A stretch of DNA of 42,388 bases from NCBI GenBank assembly GCA_022841915.1, contig JALHQN010000030.1:1-42388 (forward strand), read 5' to 3'. Shown here piece by piece: positions 1 through 8,580 of this stretch. The stretch is from Burkholderiales bacterium. GTDB lineage: Bacteria > Pseudomonadota > Gammaproteobacteria > Burkholderiales > WYBJ01. Each line of letters starts with the position of its first letter. Position 1 is the stretch's first letter. The position numbers and the translations under genes are program-made. The notes beneath the pieces are model-generated. The model ran no database searches and had not been told where the DNA came from. It worked only from the letters and a program-made list of their open reading frames with translations.

Positions 1-639
1 TCTCCCCGGGGTGCGGAGTGGCGCGCGATGCATCTCGACCCGTCTACCCGGGGCCGCAGGACAGACGAGGTACTGGAGATCGTGTCGCGTCTCTGGTCCG
101 GCGAACGGCTTACCTACGCGGGCAGGCATTTTCAGCTGACCGAGGTCTCGATCGCCCCGCTGCCTGCGCAGCGCGTGTTGCCCATGTGGATCGGGGGTTC
201 CTCAGCTGCAGCCGTGCGGCGCACCGCGAAGCACGGCACCGGCTGGCAAGCTGGTTCGGAGACGCCCGAGACGGTGGGCCGGGTCATCGCCGCCATTCGG
301 GAGACTCTGTTGCAAACGGGCCGTTCGATCGACGAAGATCACTACGGAGCGGCGTTCGCCTTCCGTTTCGGATCGCCGGCAGACCCCGTCGTGGCAAAGG
401 CAATGGCGGGTTTCGAAGCTCGAACGGGAAGGGACGCCGGCACGAGCTTCGTCGTCGGCGATGCCGACACGATCGTCGAACGCATCGCCCGATATGTCGA
501 GCACGGGGCCAGCAAGTTCATCCTGCGCCCGCTCGCGGACGGCGACGACGACGTATACGGCCAGACGAAGCGGCTTGCGGAAACCGTACTGCCCCGCATT
601 GCCGAACGCTGGCCACGCACGCATGGCCGAAAGGCGTGA
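1..639 (+). CDS. LLM-class flavin-dependent oxidoreductase, C-terminal part (5' end outside window)
   Basis: The reading frame is open from the first base, so the start codon and the N-terminal part of the barrel lie outside the window. What remains looks like the C-terminal two thirds of a luciferase-like monooxygenase that uses F420 or FMN. Visible signs are the RGRRTDE stretch and following helix ending in LW, the segment PMWIGGSSAAAVRRTAKHG (the usual P-x-W-I-G-G-x-S phosphate-binding turn), and a C-terminal half with VVGDADTIVERIARY, typical of the family. The ATG at 28 is in frame but is probably internal, because homologous sequence begins before it. Substrate unknown. The next intact gene is more than 700 bases away and on the other strand, so the context gives no help with its role. 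Confidence 0.8.
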   Translation, partial: SPRGAEWRAMHLDPSTRGRRTDEVLEIVSRLWSGERLTYAGRHFQLTEVSIAPLPAQRVLPMWIGGSSAAAVRRTAKHGTGWQAGSETPETVGRVIAAIRETLLQTGRSIDEDHYGAAFAFRFGSPADPVVAKAMAGFEARTGRDAGTSFVVGDADTIVERIARYVEHGASKFILRPLADGDDDVYGQTKRLAETVLPRIAERWPRTHGRKA

Positions 640-879
640 CGAACGCGCCGTTTCGACATCCTCTCGCAGCGGGCCGAAGCCCATCGAACGCGGAACGCGC
701 GCGACGTCGAGTACCGACGGTTCTGTCGCGCCGTGTCGCCGTTGCCGCCCGCCGCGGCGGCGCTTATCGTGCAGCGGCGTGAGGACGAGCCTGTAGTGGA
801 CTGCGGTATCCTGCAGCCACCGAGTATCGATGTGCATAATGCGTAGGCATAGCCTCGAGAGGCACCGAGGAGCAAAAGC

Positions 880-1215
880 ATGAGAGGCATCGCCAAGCTC
901 GGGCCATCCGCTGCCGTCGTCATCCCGTCGTCTCTTCTGCATGCCTGCAGATCAACTATGCGGACTTCGGTCTCGACCGACGGGTCGCGTTTACTTGCTG
1001 CGCTACCGCTCGGCGGCGAGCGGAAACGGCCAGCATCTCTCGGGTGAACTGGTCGCACAGAGGGCAGGCATTACGCTCGATCACATCCCGTACGAGGCCT
1101 GCAGGCCGGCGCTCACGGCTGTGCAGGCAGCCAAGGTGCAGTTCCACTTCCCCGGTCCGAGCGTGGCGGCGCGCATTCAAGGCCGGATGCTTGCGCGGCA
1201 GCGCCCTCGCGGGCG
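880..1215 (+). pseudogene. Decayed Bug/TctC-family solute receptor
   Basis: An ATG at 880 has a good ribosome-binding site (GAGGAG, 868-873) and a short signal-like start (AKLGPSAAVV). The sequence then jumps to INYADFG at about 951 in a second frame, and to HLSGELVAQRAGITL, DHIPYE and PALTAV in a third frame (about 1030-1200). These are mid-protein landmarks of Bug receptors, which normally read INYAS-G...HL-GE-F....HVPYKG..PALTALLGG. The first roughly 150 residues after the signal and the whole C-terminal lobe are missing, so an internal deletion plus frameshifts is likely. Bases 640-879 and 1216-1354 on either side show no recognisable gene. Confidence 0.6.
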
Positions 1216-1354
1216 ACAGGCGCATCTGGGAAGGTCCTCATCCCCGCTCGTTGCGGCATCGACTAGGACATCTGCCCAAGCCACCTCGGAGCCCGGGTCG
1301 ACCCGCTGGCGTGAAACAGCGTATGTCGGACGCTCCCGGTCACGCCCCGGGTGC

Positions 1355-1951
1355 TCAATCCGTGCGACACGGCACGAACGGGTACGGGACTGCCGGACCG
1401 TCGCGATACGGCAGCGCGATGCTGGCACGACCGGGTGCCGCGATGACGCCGTCCTGATTGGTGAGGCTGACCTCGGCTTCGACCAGACCGTAGGCTTCTC
1501 GCCGAGTCAATTTCGTGACCGTACCGCCGAAGGTGAGCGTATCGCCGATGTTCATGCGCGCTCGTACCGCGTGCGACATCTTCCAAACCCAGCCGTCGCA
1601 GCCTGCGAACTGATTCAAGTAAGACCACCGGCAGGACAGTGTCCACATCGCCGAGGCGATGATGTTCGGCAGTTTGCCCACTTGAGTTGCGCAGTTGTGA
1701 TCGAAATGGTCCCGACGGTAGGATTCACTGGCCATCTGCCAGCGGACCACCGTCGGCACCGTGATGCGAATCATCTTGCCTGGCAGCGCCTGTCCTTCGA
1801 TCACCTCCTCGAAACTCACCCGTGGCAGATCGAGGGCGCGCGCGGGCGGCATCGGCGGCGGATCCCGAGGCGGCGCCGGCTGGGCGGGCGCACTCTCGCG
1901 CTTGGTGGCGTGCGCCGTCCAGACCAAGTTCGCATCCTCGCGAGCGACCAA
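1355..1951 (-). CDS. MaoC-like (hotdog) acyl-CoA dehydratase, probably 5'-truncated
   Basis: A hotdog-fold domain of the MaoC type occupies roughly residues 45-190: EEVIEGQALPGKMIRITVP opens it, a central RRDHFDHNCATQVGKLPN carries the Asp/His pair expected for hydratase activity, and MNIGDTLTFGGTV plus an EVSLTNQDG strand close it. The only start available is a TTG at 1951. In frame upstream of it, back to a stop at 1976-1978, the sequence reads KNQRDELVAREDANLVW, which looks like the last strand of a preceding hotdog domain (N-Q-R-G-E-L-V-A). I infer that this was a two-hotdog protein whose first half was lost at a junction near 1980, only 24 bases from the end of the next gene. The remaining domain may still fold, but it has no convincing ribosome-binding site. 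Confidence 0.6.
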   Translation of the reverse strand: MVAREDANLVWTAHATKRESAPAQPAPPRDPPPMPPARALDLPRVSFEEVIEGQALPGKMIRITVPTVVRWQMASESYRRDHFDHNCATQVGKLPNIIASAMWTLSCRWSYLNQFAGCDGWVWKMSHAVRARMNIGDTLTFGGTVTKLTRREAYGLVEAEVSLTNQDGVIAAPGRASIALPYRDGPAVPYPFVPCRTD

Positions 1952-2001
1952 CTCGTCACGCTGGTTCTTCTGTCGTCATGACGCTTACGAGACAGGCGGT
2001 C

Positions 2002-2784
2002 TCAACGCGAGTCGGCCGATGTTTGCAGAACGCAGTATTGATCGATCTCGACCGCCGGCCTGCCATCGAGTCCTTTCATACCGTTGGACGTCGCCAGTCG
2101 CAGGCCATCCTTCGACACGGGTTTTGCGTAGACCCGATCCTTCTGCAGGCTCGAAACGAACGCCATCATTGCGCCGAGTGTGGCGGCTTTCCCCTTCATC
2201 CCGCGACCGACGATTCCGCCGACACAGAGTGCCTTCGCCTGGCGTAACCGCCGGTGTATGTGTTCCGGTGGCGGATTGGCGCCGTTGTAATAGCCATCGA
2301 GGATGGCACGCTCACCGGCGACCTTGAGTCCGAACACGACGAAATAGCCCACGGGCTGATTCTTCGACCTGACGATCCAGGTCGACTCCAGGCTGTATTG
2401 CATGAAGCGCGCGATCTGTTCGAGCGAGGAGCATCGCTCCCCAAACTCTTCCCTGGCCATCGCAAAGATGTCTCGTGCATCGGATGCCACGGCTTTCTTT
2501 GCGGAGATGTTCTTGAGCGGACTGAAATCTGGATCGCCGAAGAAATGAAAAGCGAGCGCCGCCAGCGCGACGATGACGGACAGCCCCACCAACAGAAAGG
2601 AAAAAAACAGGGAAAGGGTGAACCACTCCTTGAAGTCATTCACCGCTACTTGCGGATAGAACGAGTGCAATTTCGCCGCCAGCGGATCATGGACCTGGTA
2701 GGTCGAAATGATGAAGGCGGCAATGACATTCAAAGCCCCGGCGCATGCTAGAAGTTTCTTGCGAAAGACGCTGTCGATCAGCAA
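2002..2784 (-). CDS. Two-helix membrane protein with a GNAT-like cytosolic domain, function unknown
   Basis: The 260-residue product has two hydrophobic segments, about residues 11-29 and 55-82, separated by a short charged loop. A soluble domain of about 175 residues follows. Its middle (STWIVRSKNQPVGYFVVFGL, then ILDGYYNGANPPPEHI) and its tail (KPVSKDGLRLATSNGMK) recall the core strands and last helix of GNAT acyltransferases, but I cannot point to a definite acetyl-CoA loop. The start is TTG at 2784, chosen because an AGGGATCAGGG stretch precedes it; the frame stays open further upstream. Its 3' end almost touches the truncated MaoC gene. No partner in the neighbourhood suggests a job. Confidence 0.6.
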   Translation of the reverse strand: MLIDSVFRKKLLACAGALNVIAAFIISTYQVHDPLAAKLHSFYPQVAVNDFKEWFTLSLFFSFLLVGLSVIVALAALAFHFFGDPDFSPLKNISAKKAVASDARDIFAMAREEFGERCSSLEQIARFMQYSLESTWIVRSKNQPVGYFVVFGLKVAGERAILDGYYNGANPPPEHIHRRLRQAKALCVGGIVGRGMKGKAATLGAMMAFVSSLQKDRVYAKPVSKDGLRLATSNGMKGLDGRPAVEIDQYCVLQTSADSR

Positions 2785-3258
2785 GCCCTGATCCCTTTTT
2801 GCCGGACAACCCAGCGAGATTACGATACGTCGCCGACTGGGACATCGGCTTGGGTTCCGCTCAGCCGCGGCCGGTTCATTGCCGTCAAACTAGCCGGCTC
2901 GGTGCATAGATCCGAGCATTCCGTCGAAGAGGAATTGCAAACGACGTTTCCCGCGCGCTGGTACTCTATCCCGAGGGCCCCGAGCGGTCAACCGAGCGCT
3001 GGGAGATGTCGGGAACATCGTGACATCCAGACATCGGGGTCAGGTCTCGAATCGTGCGATGTGGTGCGCATTCCCAAGAAGGGCGTCGCTCCCTCTTGAG
3101 CCGCGCGGCGTCGCGGGGTGCAATCCCGAGGTCCGCTTCTGTGGCGACTGCTGTTCTCTCGGCGCTGATCACCAACGGCTTGCCCGCCGATCCGATTCCA
3201 GTATCGATCGTGTAGACGCGCCCGCCATGAATCGGCAAGCGCGTGTCCGCGAAGGCGT
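2785..3258. other. Intergenic stretch without a convincing gene
   Basis: The short frames here lack family signatures and good ribosome-binding sites. The one recognisable feature is GGGGTCAGGTCTCGAATCGT at 3036-3055. It resembles the conserved sequence near the ends of REP elements linked to IS200-like (RAYT) transposases. No transposase gene is seen beside it. Confidence 0.4.
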
Positions 3259-3993
3259 CTAGCGGCGACGGCGCCCGATCAATCCGAGCAAGCCGAGCCC
3301 TGCCAGCATCATTGCGTACGTCCCTGGTTCCGGGATAGGAGCGGCGGCCATCACGGTGAAGTTGTCGACCCGACTGGTGCCCCCGGTCGCGACGACTCCG
3401 CCATTCGCGGAGATCGTGTTCCGGCCGATCAATCGGAACGAGACGCTGGCCTGATCGTCGAGCACGGTGATTGCCGAAAGATTCTGGGTGAAGGAATACA
3501 GCGCGCTCGATGTCGTCGAATTCCAGACCGGGTTGGGCGATGCGTTCGCAAGCACGCTGTAGTCGGCGAAATCGGTGAAGGTTGCGCCGTCCGTGCTGTA
3601 CGCGAGCTTGAAGTCTCGCGGCCCGGTGTTGCTGCTGGCCTGATCCCAGGACACTGAAACGCCGACGAATCCTGCGGTGCTGGTGTTGAACTCGTAGTAG
3701 TCTCCCACGGCCCAATTGTTGGAACTGAAGGAATCGGTCGATCCGTTGCCGGCGGGTGTCGACCAGGCCGTCGCGCTGCTCGCGTGCACGCCGCGTGCAT
3801 TGCCTGTGCCGATGGCCGGGGCAATGGCATCGGGATAAAGGGCAGCCGTCGCGTTGGCCGTGGTATTCGGTGCTTCGAACGTCCACGTGGCGATCGTAGC
3901 CGCGCTCACTGGGCCATCCGGGATGAACACCGCACAGACGGCGGTCGCCAGCAATGCGTTACGCGCGCGATCTCTCGGTGAGAAAGCTTTCAT
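3259..3993 (-). CDS. PEP-CTERM sorting domain protein, secreted, role unknown
   Basis: The product is 244 residues. An N-terminal signal peptide (LLATAVCAVFIPDGPVSAA) is followed by a beta-rich region with SVSWDQASSNTGPRDFKL and YSTDGATFTDFADYS. The C-terminus is a textbook exosortase signal: PIPEPGTYAMML, a hydrophobic stretch, then GRRRR as the last residues. Such proteins are exported, cleaved at the PEP motif by an exosortase and delivered to the surface or the extracellular matrix; no exosortase gene is in this window. The ATG at 3993 is chosen because AGGAGAGTTCAC precedes it directly and the signal peptide starts there, although the frame is open to about 4260. From memory, the SWDQ...YSTDG pattern also occurs in some secreted nucleases, which would fit the divergent neighbour. 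Confidence 0.85.
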   Translation of the reverse strand: MKAFSPRDRARNALLATAVCAVFIPDGPVSAATIATWTFEAPNTTANATAALYPDAIAPAIGTGNARGVHASSATAWSTPAGNGSTDSFSSNNWAVGDYYEFNTSTAGFVGVSVSWDQASSNTGPRDFKLAYSTDGATFTDFADYSVLANASPNPVWNSTTSSALYSFTQNLSAITVLDDQASVSFRLIGRNTISANGGVVATGGTSRVDNFTVMAAAPIPEPGTYAMMLAGLGLLGLIGRRRR

Positions 3994-4738
3994 GTGAACT
4001 CTCCTTGAATGCGGATGGATGGGGACATCCTGGGTCGACTGAGCACGGCGTGCGCCTCGGCAATGACGCGGACCGCTACCGAACCTGTCGGCGATTCGAT
4101 AGCGCCTCAGGATGCGCCAGGGAGATTGCAGGAAGCTTGGCAATCGAAGGAAGGGCGCTGGTCCTAAGGAACTACTTGCGAGTCGCGGACCGCGAGGATG
4201 GACTCGGCCATGAAAGGTACGCGGCGCTGTGATGCCACCCGTGCCACCGGTGGCACGCATCGAGACAAGGCCGCGCCCGTGAATCGGTGATCATCGACTA
4301 GGCTGAAGGTGCTGGTGGGTCGCCGCGCTACGGGTTGAGTCATCTGCCCGGCAGCACTGGCTGGCGGACGATGGTGGACACGGTGACGGGGCGATGGCGC
4401 ATCGGGAACGATGGCGACTGCCGTTCTTCGCCTGGTCCGATCGGACCAACTTCCTCCGCACAACCAGCGGGTCGGATGTCATCGCGTGCAGCTAAGTTAT
4501 GTTCGTCACTCAGCCGCAGTCGCCGGAACCAGCCGTGTCCGACCTCCGTACAGACCCTACATGCTGCGCAAGACCGCTCTCGGCCGTGGCCGTCTTGCCG
4601 TCACCTTGTTCGGTGCCGACGAGGATGGGTTCTCCCTCGGATTCGCCTCGCACCATCCCGGCACTTGGCGCTGCCCTCGACGCGAGCGGCAGGGCTAGCT
4701 CCTGTGCCATCCACACTCACTCTTCCAGGACTCGATCC
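3994..4738. other. Divergent intergenic region between two PEP-CTERM genes
   Basis: This 745-base region separates the divergent starts at 3993 and 4739. Besides the palindrome at 4240-4257 it has a looser dyad at 4124-4145 (GATTGC and GCAATC arms, 10-base spacer). No gene is supported: the open frame running into the nuclease from 4499 has no signal or homology before residue 1 of the chosen start. Confidence 0.5.
4240..4257. promoter_or_regulatory. 18-base perfect palindrome, candidate operator
   Basis: CGTGCCACC and GGTGGCACG are exact reverse complements with no spacer. The site lies in the shared upstream region of the divergent PEP-CTERM genes, 247 bases from one start and 482 from the other. 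A dimeric regulator could control both genes from here. Which family binds it is unknown. Confidence 0.4.
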
Positions 4739-6697
4739 ATGCCGCATACCGTCGCCCGATCGTCGCTGTTCGCTCTTGCCGCGTTGCTGGGCAACTGCGC
4801 CCACGCCCAACTCCTGATCGGTCAGATTCAGGGGGCTGCCCATGTGTCGCCGTTCGCCGGACAATCAGTGACCACGGGTGGCATTGTCACAGCGATCGCG
4901 GACGCCGGTGGCAATGGCTTCTGGATACAGGACGGTGGCGACGGCAACGCTGCAACCTCCGATGGCCTGTTCGTCTTCACGGGCACTCGGGTGGCCAACC
5001 TCGGCCTCGGCCTCTCGGTGGGTGACCGCGTGTCCGTGACCGGCAGCGTGTTCGAGTTTCGGCCCGGTTGCTCGTCCTCGTCGACACTGAACAACCTGAC
5101 CTGCGCACCATCGGCCTCGGCGTGGAAGAACCTGACGATCACGCAGATCGTCAATCCGGTCATCGCGAAGCAGTCGTCCGGCAATCCGCTGCCGGCGGCG
5201 ATTCAGATCGGCGGGGCCGGCGGTCTGGCGGCACCCCAGGCGATCAGCTACGACTTCGGCGGCAGCGTCGAGTCGGCGGGCTACCAGTACCGGCCGATGC
5301 ACCACGCGCTCGACTTCTATGAGAGCCTGGAAGGCATGCGCGTAACCGTCTCCAACCCGCAAGCCGTCGGACCCACCCGTAGCTTCGCAGAGATCGTGCT
5401 GATGCCCGACCGTCGTGCAGGCGCGGCCTTGCCGACGCCGCGCGGCGGCGTGAACATCGCACCTGGCGAGTTCAACAGCGGGCGCGTGCACATCGACGAC
5501 CGGCTGATTGGCGCGAGCAACATGCCGCAGGTGGCGGTCGGCACCACGTTTGCATCGATGTCCGGTGTACTGGACTACAGCTTCGCGAACTACAAGTTGC
5601 TCGTGACCCAGGCACCCGTGGTGCAGCAGGCGAGCACCCTCGAGCGCGAAGCCCGTCCCCTGCTTCCCGCCCAACCGGGCCGTTTCACGATCGCGGCATT
5701 CAATGTGCAGAACCTCGCCGCCAACGCGGCACCGGCCCAAATGAACGGCATCGCCGGGCAGATCGTCGGCAACCTGCGCTCCCCGGACATCCTCGCCGTG
5801 TCCGAGATCCAGGATGCGAACGGGACGACCAACAACGGCGTCACCAGCGCGGCAGGTTCGTTCGGCAACCTGATCGCGGCGATCGATGCCGCTGGCGGGC
5901 CCGCCTACCTGTTCCGGCAAATCGATCCGGAGAACAACGCCGACGGCGGAGTGCCCGGAGGGAACATCCGCGTGGGCTTCCTGTACCGGTCGGACCGCGT
6001 CACTTTCGTCGATCGTGGCGCAGCGGGCGCGAACGACGCGACGCAGATTCAGGCTGACGGATCGCTCTCGCTCAGCCCCGGTCGGGTGAGCCCCACGAAC
6101 CCGGCGTTCATCGATAGCCGCAAGCCGCTCGCCGGCGAGTTCTTGATCGAGGGCGAGCGCGTGATCGTCGTCGCCAACCACATGAACTCGAAAGGCGGGG
6201 ACGATCCTCTTTTCGGCCGCTTCCAGTCGCCGGTGCTCGCCTCGGAGGTGCAGCGCCTGCAGCAGACCGAAGTCGTCGGCAGCTTCGTGGAATCGATTCT
6301 CGCGATCGATCCCGGGGCGCGGGTCGTAGTCCTCGGTGACCTGAACGACTTCGAGTTCTCCAGCCCGCTCTCGCGCCTGAAGGCTGCGGGCCTCGCGAAC
6401 CTCAACGAGACGTTGCCGGAGAACGAGCGCTATACCTATATCTTCGATGGCAACTCGCAATCGCTCGACCACATGCTTGTGAGTGCAAGCCTTGCGCAGG
6501 GTGCCGATTTCGACATCGTGAACTTCAACGCCGAGTTCCCCGACTCGGAGCGATTCAGCGATCACGATGCAGTCTTCGCCAGCCTGAGCCTTGCGCCCAT
6601 TCCGGAGCCGAGGACCTACGCACTTCTGCTCACCGGTCTTTCGTTCGTAGGATGGGCTGCGCGCAGGCGGCGCAACCGTGGCGGTAATCTGCAGTAG
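4739..6697 (+). CDS. Secreted ExeM/NucH-type endonuclease/exonuclease/phosphatase with PEP-CTERM anchor
   Basis: The 652-residue product has a signal peptide (SSLFALAALLGNCAHAQ), then an OB-fold-like region of the kind seen in secreted nucleases (VTTGGIVTAI, NGFWIQDGGD, GDRVSVTGSV), then an endonuclease/exonuclease/phosphatase domain. The metal and catalytic motifs of that domain are visible: FTIAAFNVQNL, VSEIQD, VVANHMNSKGG, VLGDLNDFE, SLDHMLVS and FSDHDAVFASL. The C-terminus is an exosortase signal with PIPEPRTYALLL, a hydrophobic helix and ARRRR plus a short tail; the usual Gly after PEP is Arg here. It probably degrades extracellular DNA at the cell surface or in the matrix to obtain phosphate or nucleosides. 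The start at 4739 has AGGA nine bases upstream and begins the signal peptide directly. Confidence in the family is high; the exact nucleic acid target is inferred. Confidence 0.88.
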   Translation: MPHTVARSSLFALAALLGNCAHAQLLIGQIQGAAHVSPFAGQSVTTGGIVTAIADAGGNGFWIQDGGDGNAATSDGLFVFTGTRVANLGLGLSVGDRVSVTGSVFEFRPGCSSSSTLNNLTCAPSASAWKNLTITQIVNPVIAKQSSGNPLPAAIQIGGAGGLAAPQAISYDFGGSVESAGYQYRPMHHALDFYESLEGMRVTVSNPQAVGPTRSFAEIVLMPDRRAGAALPTPRGGVNIAPGEFNSGRVHIDDRLIGASNMPQVAVGTTFASMSGVLDYSFANYKLLVTQAPVVQQASTLEREARPLLPAQPGRFTIAAFNVQNLAANAAPAQMNGIAGQIVGNLRSPDILAVSEIQDANGTTNNGVTSAAGSFGNLIAAIDAAGGPAYLFRQIDPENNADGGVPGGNIRVGFLYRSDRVTFVDRGAAGANDATQIQADGSLSLSPGRVSPTNPAFIDSRKPLAGEFLIEGERVIVVANHMNSKGGDDPLFGRFQSPVLASEVQRLQQTEVVGSFVESILAIDPGARVVVLGDLNDFEFSSPLSRLKAAGLANLNETLPENERYTYIFDGNSQSLDHMLVSASLAQGADFDIVNFNAEFPDSERFSDHDAVFASLSLAPIPEPRTYALLLTGLSFVGWAARRRRNRGGNLQ

Positions 6698-6991
6698 CCT
6701 TCGGCGTGGGATCGCCGTCGCCATGGCAGGCGCTTCTCCTGATGGCGGTATCGGAGTGGCTTGAACGTCGACAGTCCTTTGTCATCGTGTTCTTTCGTCG
6801 CGCATCGAATCTCGACGAAAGCCCCTTCACGCGCAGGTCATAGGCCGTCACGATGGCGTCGTCGGCGAAAGTGTTCCCGTCGCGGTGAACTCTCGATGAG
6901 GCCTCGATGACATCCTGTTCCTAGAATGCGTGGAGCGGACTCGGCCAAGCGAGCCGCAATCCCTCACGCCCTTCTTGCCAGGAGCCTTCAA

Positions 6992-7810
6992 ATGCCACAT
7001 TCCCTTCGCGTCCGTCTTCGCACTGCGGCCAGCGCGGCCGCACTCATGGCTGCAGCCAGCGCCTCTCAAGCGGCACTCGTCGACGTCACGGTCACGGTGC
7101 AGAACCTTCAGCCGGCCAACAGCGTCGCGTTTGCGGCGCTACACCTCGGCTTCAACAGCGGCACTTTCGACGCCTTCAATATCGGCGAAGCGGCCACCGC
7201 CCCCATCATCTCCGTCGCCGAACTCGGCTCGGGCGCTGCGTGGCAAGCAGCGTTTGCCGCCGCGGATCCGGGCGCCACACGCGGCACCGTTACCGGCCGT
7301 TTGGACCCTGGGATGACCCGCAGTGCGACCTTCCGGGTCGACACCAGCGTGAACCGGTACTTCACGTTCGCGTCCATGGTGGTCCCGAGCAATGACCTCT
7401 TCATCGGCAACGATAATCCCCTGCAGTACCAATTGTTCGACATCGGGGGAAATCTGCTAATCCCTTCGATCACCGTGGGGGCCCGTAGTGTTTGGGATGC
7501 CGGCTCCGAGATCTTCGATCCGGCCGCCGCGGCCTTTGTCGGCACGAGTTCCATGCGGCGCGACCAGAACTCGGTGGTAGCCTTCAACTTCGCCGAGCTG
7601 GCGGCATTCAACGGGCTGACGACGGCGGCGGGCTACACCTTCAACAGCGCTCTCACGGCCGACAGCGACATCTACAGCATCGGCTTCAATGTCGCGGCTG
7701 TGCCCGAGCCTGGCAGTTATGCTTTGATGGCAGCGGGATTGATGGCCGTTGGTTTCGCGATACGCCGCCGCCGTTCCGACGCGACGTCCGGACGCGCAGC
7801 AACCGTCTGA
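6992..7810 (+). CDS. Spondin-domain PEP-CTERM protein
   Basis: The product is 272 residues. After a signal peptide (AASAAALMAAASASQAA) comes a region matching bacterial spondin_N domains: SVAFAALHLGFNSGTFDAF, then AELGSGAAWQ, FASMVVPSNDLFIGND, and VWDAGSEIFDPAAAAF. The C-terminus carries AVPEPGSYALMAAGL, a hydrophobic segment and IRRRR followed by 13 extra residues, a longer tail than most exosortase signals. The ATG at 6992 is preceded by AGGAG at the right distance. The protein is likely exported and surface-delivered; spondin domains are linked to adhesion in animals, but their bacterial role is unknown. A two-component system follows 65 bases downstream on the same strand. The 294 bases before this gene show no other gene. 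Confidence 0.85.
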   Translation: MPHSLRVRLRTAASAAALMAAASASQAALVDVTVTVQNLQPANSVAFAALHLGFNSGTFDAFNIGEAATAPIISVAELGSGAAWQAAFAAADPGATRGTVTGRLDPGMTRSATFRVDTSVNRYFTFASMVVPSNDLFIGNDNPLQYQLFDIGGNLLIPSITVGARSVWDAGSEIFDPAAAAFVGTSSMRRDQNSVVAFNFAELAAFNGLTTAAGYTFNSALTADSDIYSIGFNVAAVPEPGSYALMAAGLMAVGFAIRRRRSDATSGRAATV

Positions 7811-7875
7811 GTGATTTCGTTTATGCTCTTATCCCATCGGCTTCCTGCACCGCGTCACCGGGTAAAGAGCGATTC

Positions 7876-8580
7876 ATGAACGAACAGTTGCTGCTGGTCG
7901 AAGACGACAATGCCATCGCCGTGGCCCTGCGCCTGCACCTCGAGGGCGCGGGCTACCGCCTGCACCGCGAAGCCGATGGCCGGCGGGCGATGGCTGCCAT
8001 CGACCAGCAACGCTTCGACTTGGTGCTGCTGGACCTGATGCTGCCCGGCGCCGATGGCTGGGAAGTCTGCCGCCACCTGCGCGCCCGTCATGCGGACACG
8101 CCGGTCATCATGCTCAGCGCGCGCTCGGCAGAGGCTCACCGCGTTCTGGGGCTGGAACTGGGCGCCGACGACTATGTCGCCAAGCCGTTTTCGATGCTCG
8201 AACTCGTAGCTCGCATACGTGCGCTACTGAGGCGCGTCGAGCAGTTGCGCTCGACAACAGCATCGCGCCAGGAATTCACCTTCGGCCCCTTCAAGCTCGA
8301 CACGGTCAGGCGCGAGTTGCTGTGCGCCGATACCCCCGTGCCGCTGACTTTGCGCGAGTTCGACCTGCTGCACTTCTTGTTGAAGCACCCGGGCCGTCCG
8401 TTCAGCCGCGCTGAATTGCTGCAGCGTGTCTGGGGCGATGGCTTCGACGGCTACGAGCACACCGTCAACTCGCACATCAACCGGCTGCGCAGCCGCATCG
8501 AAGACAATCCTCGCGACCCTAAGCGCGTGGTCACCGTCTGGGGCGTGGGCTACCGCTTCGATCCCGAACCCTCGCCCTGA
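7876..8580 (+). CDS. OmpR/PhoB-family response regulator
   Basis: The receiver domain (about residues 4-118) has the acidic pair D10/D11, the phosphorylated aspartate D53 in LLDLMLP, the switch Ser in MLSARS and the lysine in YVAKPF. A winged-helix DNA-binding domain fills the C-terminal half (LTLREFDLLHFLLKHPG, then VNSHINRLRSRIE and VWGVGYRF). The length of 234 residues is normal. The stop codon TGA overlaps the ATG of the sensor kinase gene by one base, so the pair is translationally coupled. The signal and regulon are not evident; the adjacent PEP-CTERM gene upstream, on the same strand, is a possible target. Confidence 0.93.
   Translation: MNEQLLLVEDDNAIAVALRLHLEGAGYRLHREADGRRAMAAIDQQRFDLVLLDLMLPGADGWEVCRHLRARHADTPVIMLSARSAEAHRVLGLELGADDYVAKPFSMLELVARIRALLRRVEQLRSTTASRQEFTFGPFKLDTVRRELLCADTPVPLTLREFDLLHFLLKHPGRPFSRAELLQRVWGDGFDGYEHTVNSHINRLRSRIEDNPRDPKRVVTVWGVGYRFDPEPSP

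Noticed and set aside
4240-4263. Sigma-54 promoter at the TGGCACG half of the palindrome
   Set aside because: The -24-like TGGCACG is present on both strands, but a GC at the -12 distance is missing in either direction.
4865-6724. Long open frame on the minus strand opposite the nuclease gene
   Set aside because: It has no family landmarks, is rich in Arg/Asp as antisense of GC-rich genes often is, and overlaps a gene with clear signal peptide, catalytic motifs and PEP-CTERM end.
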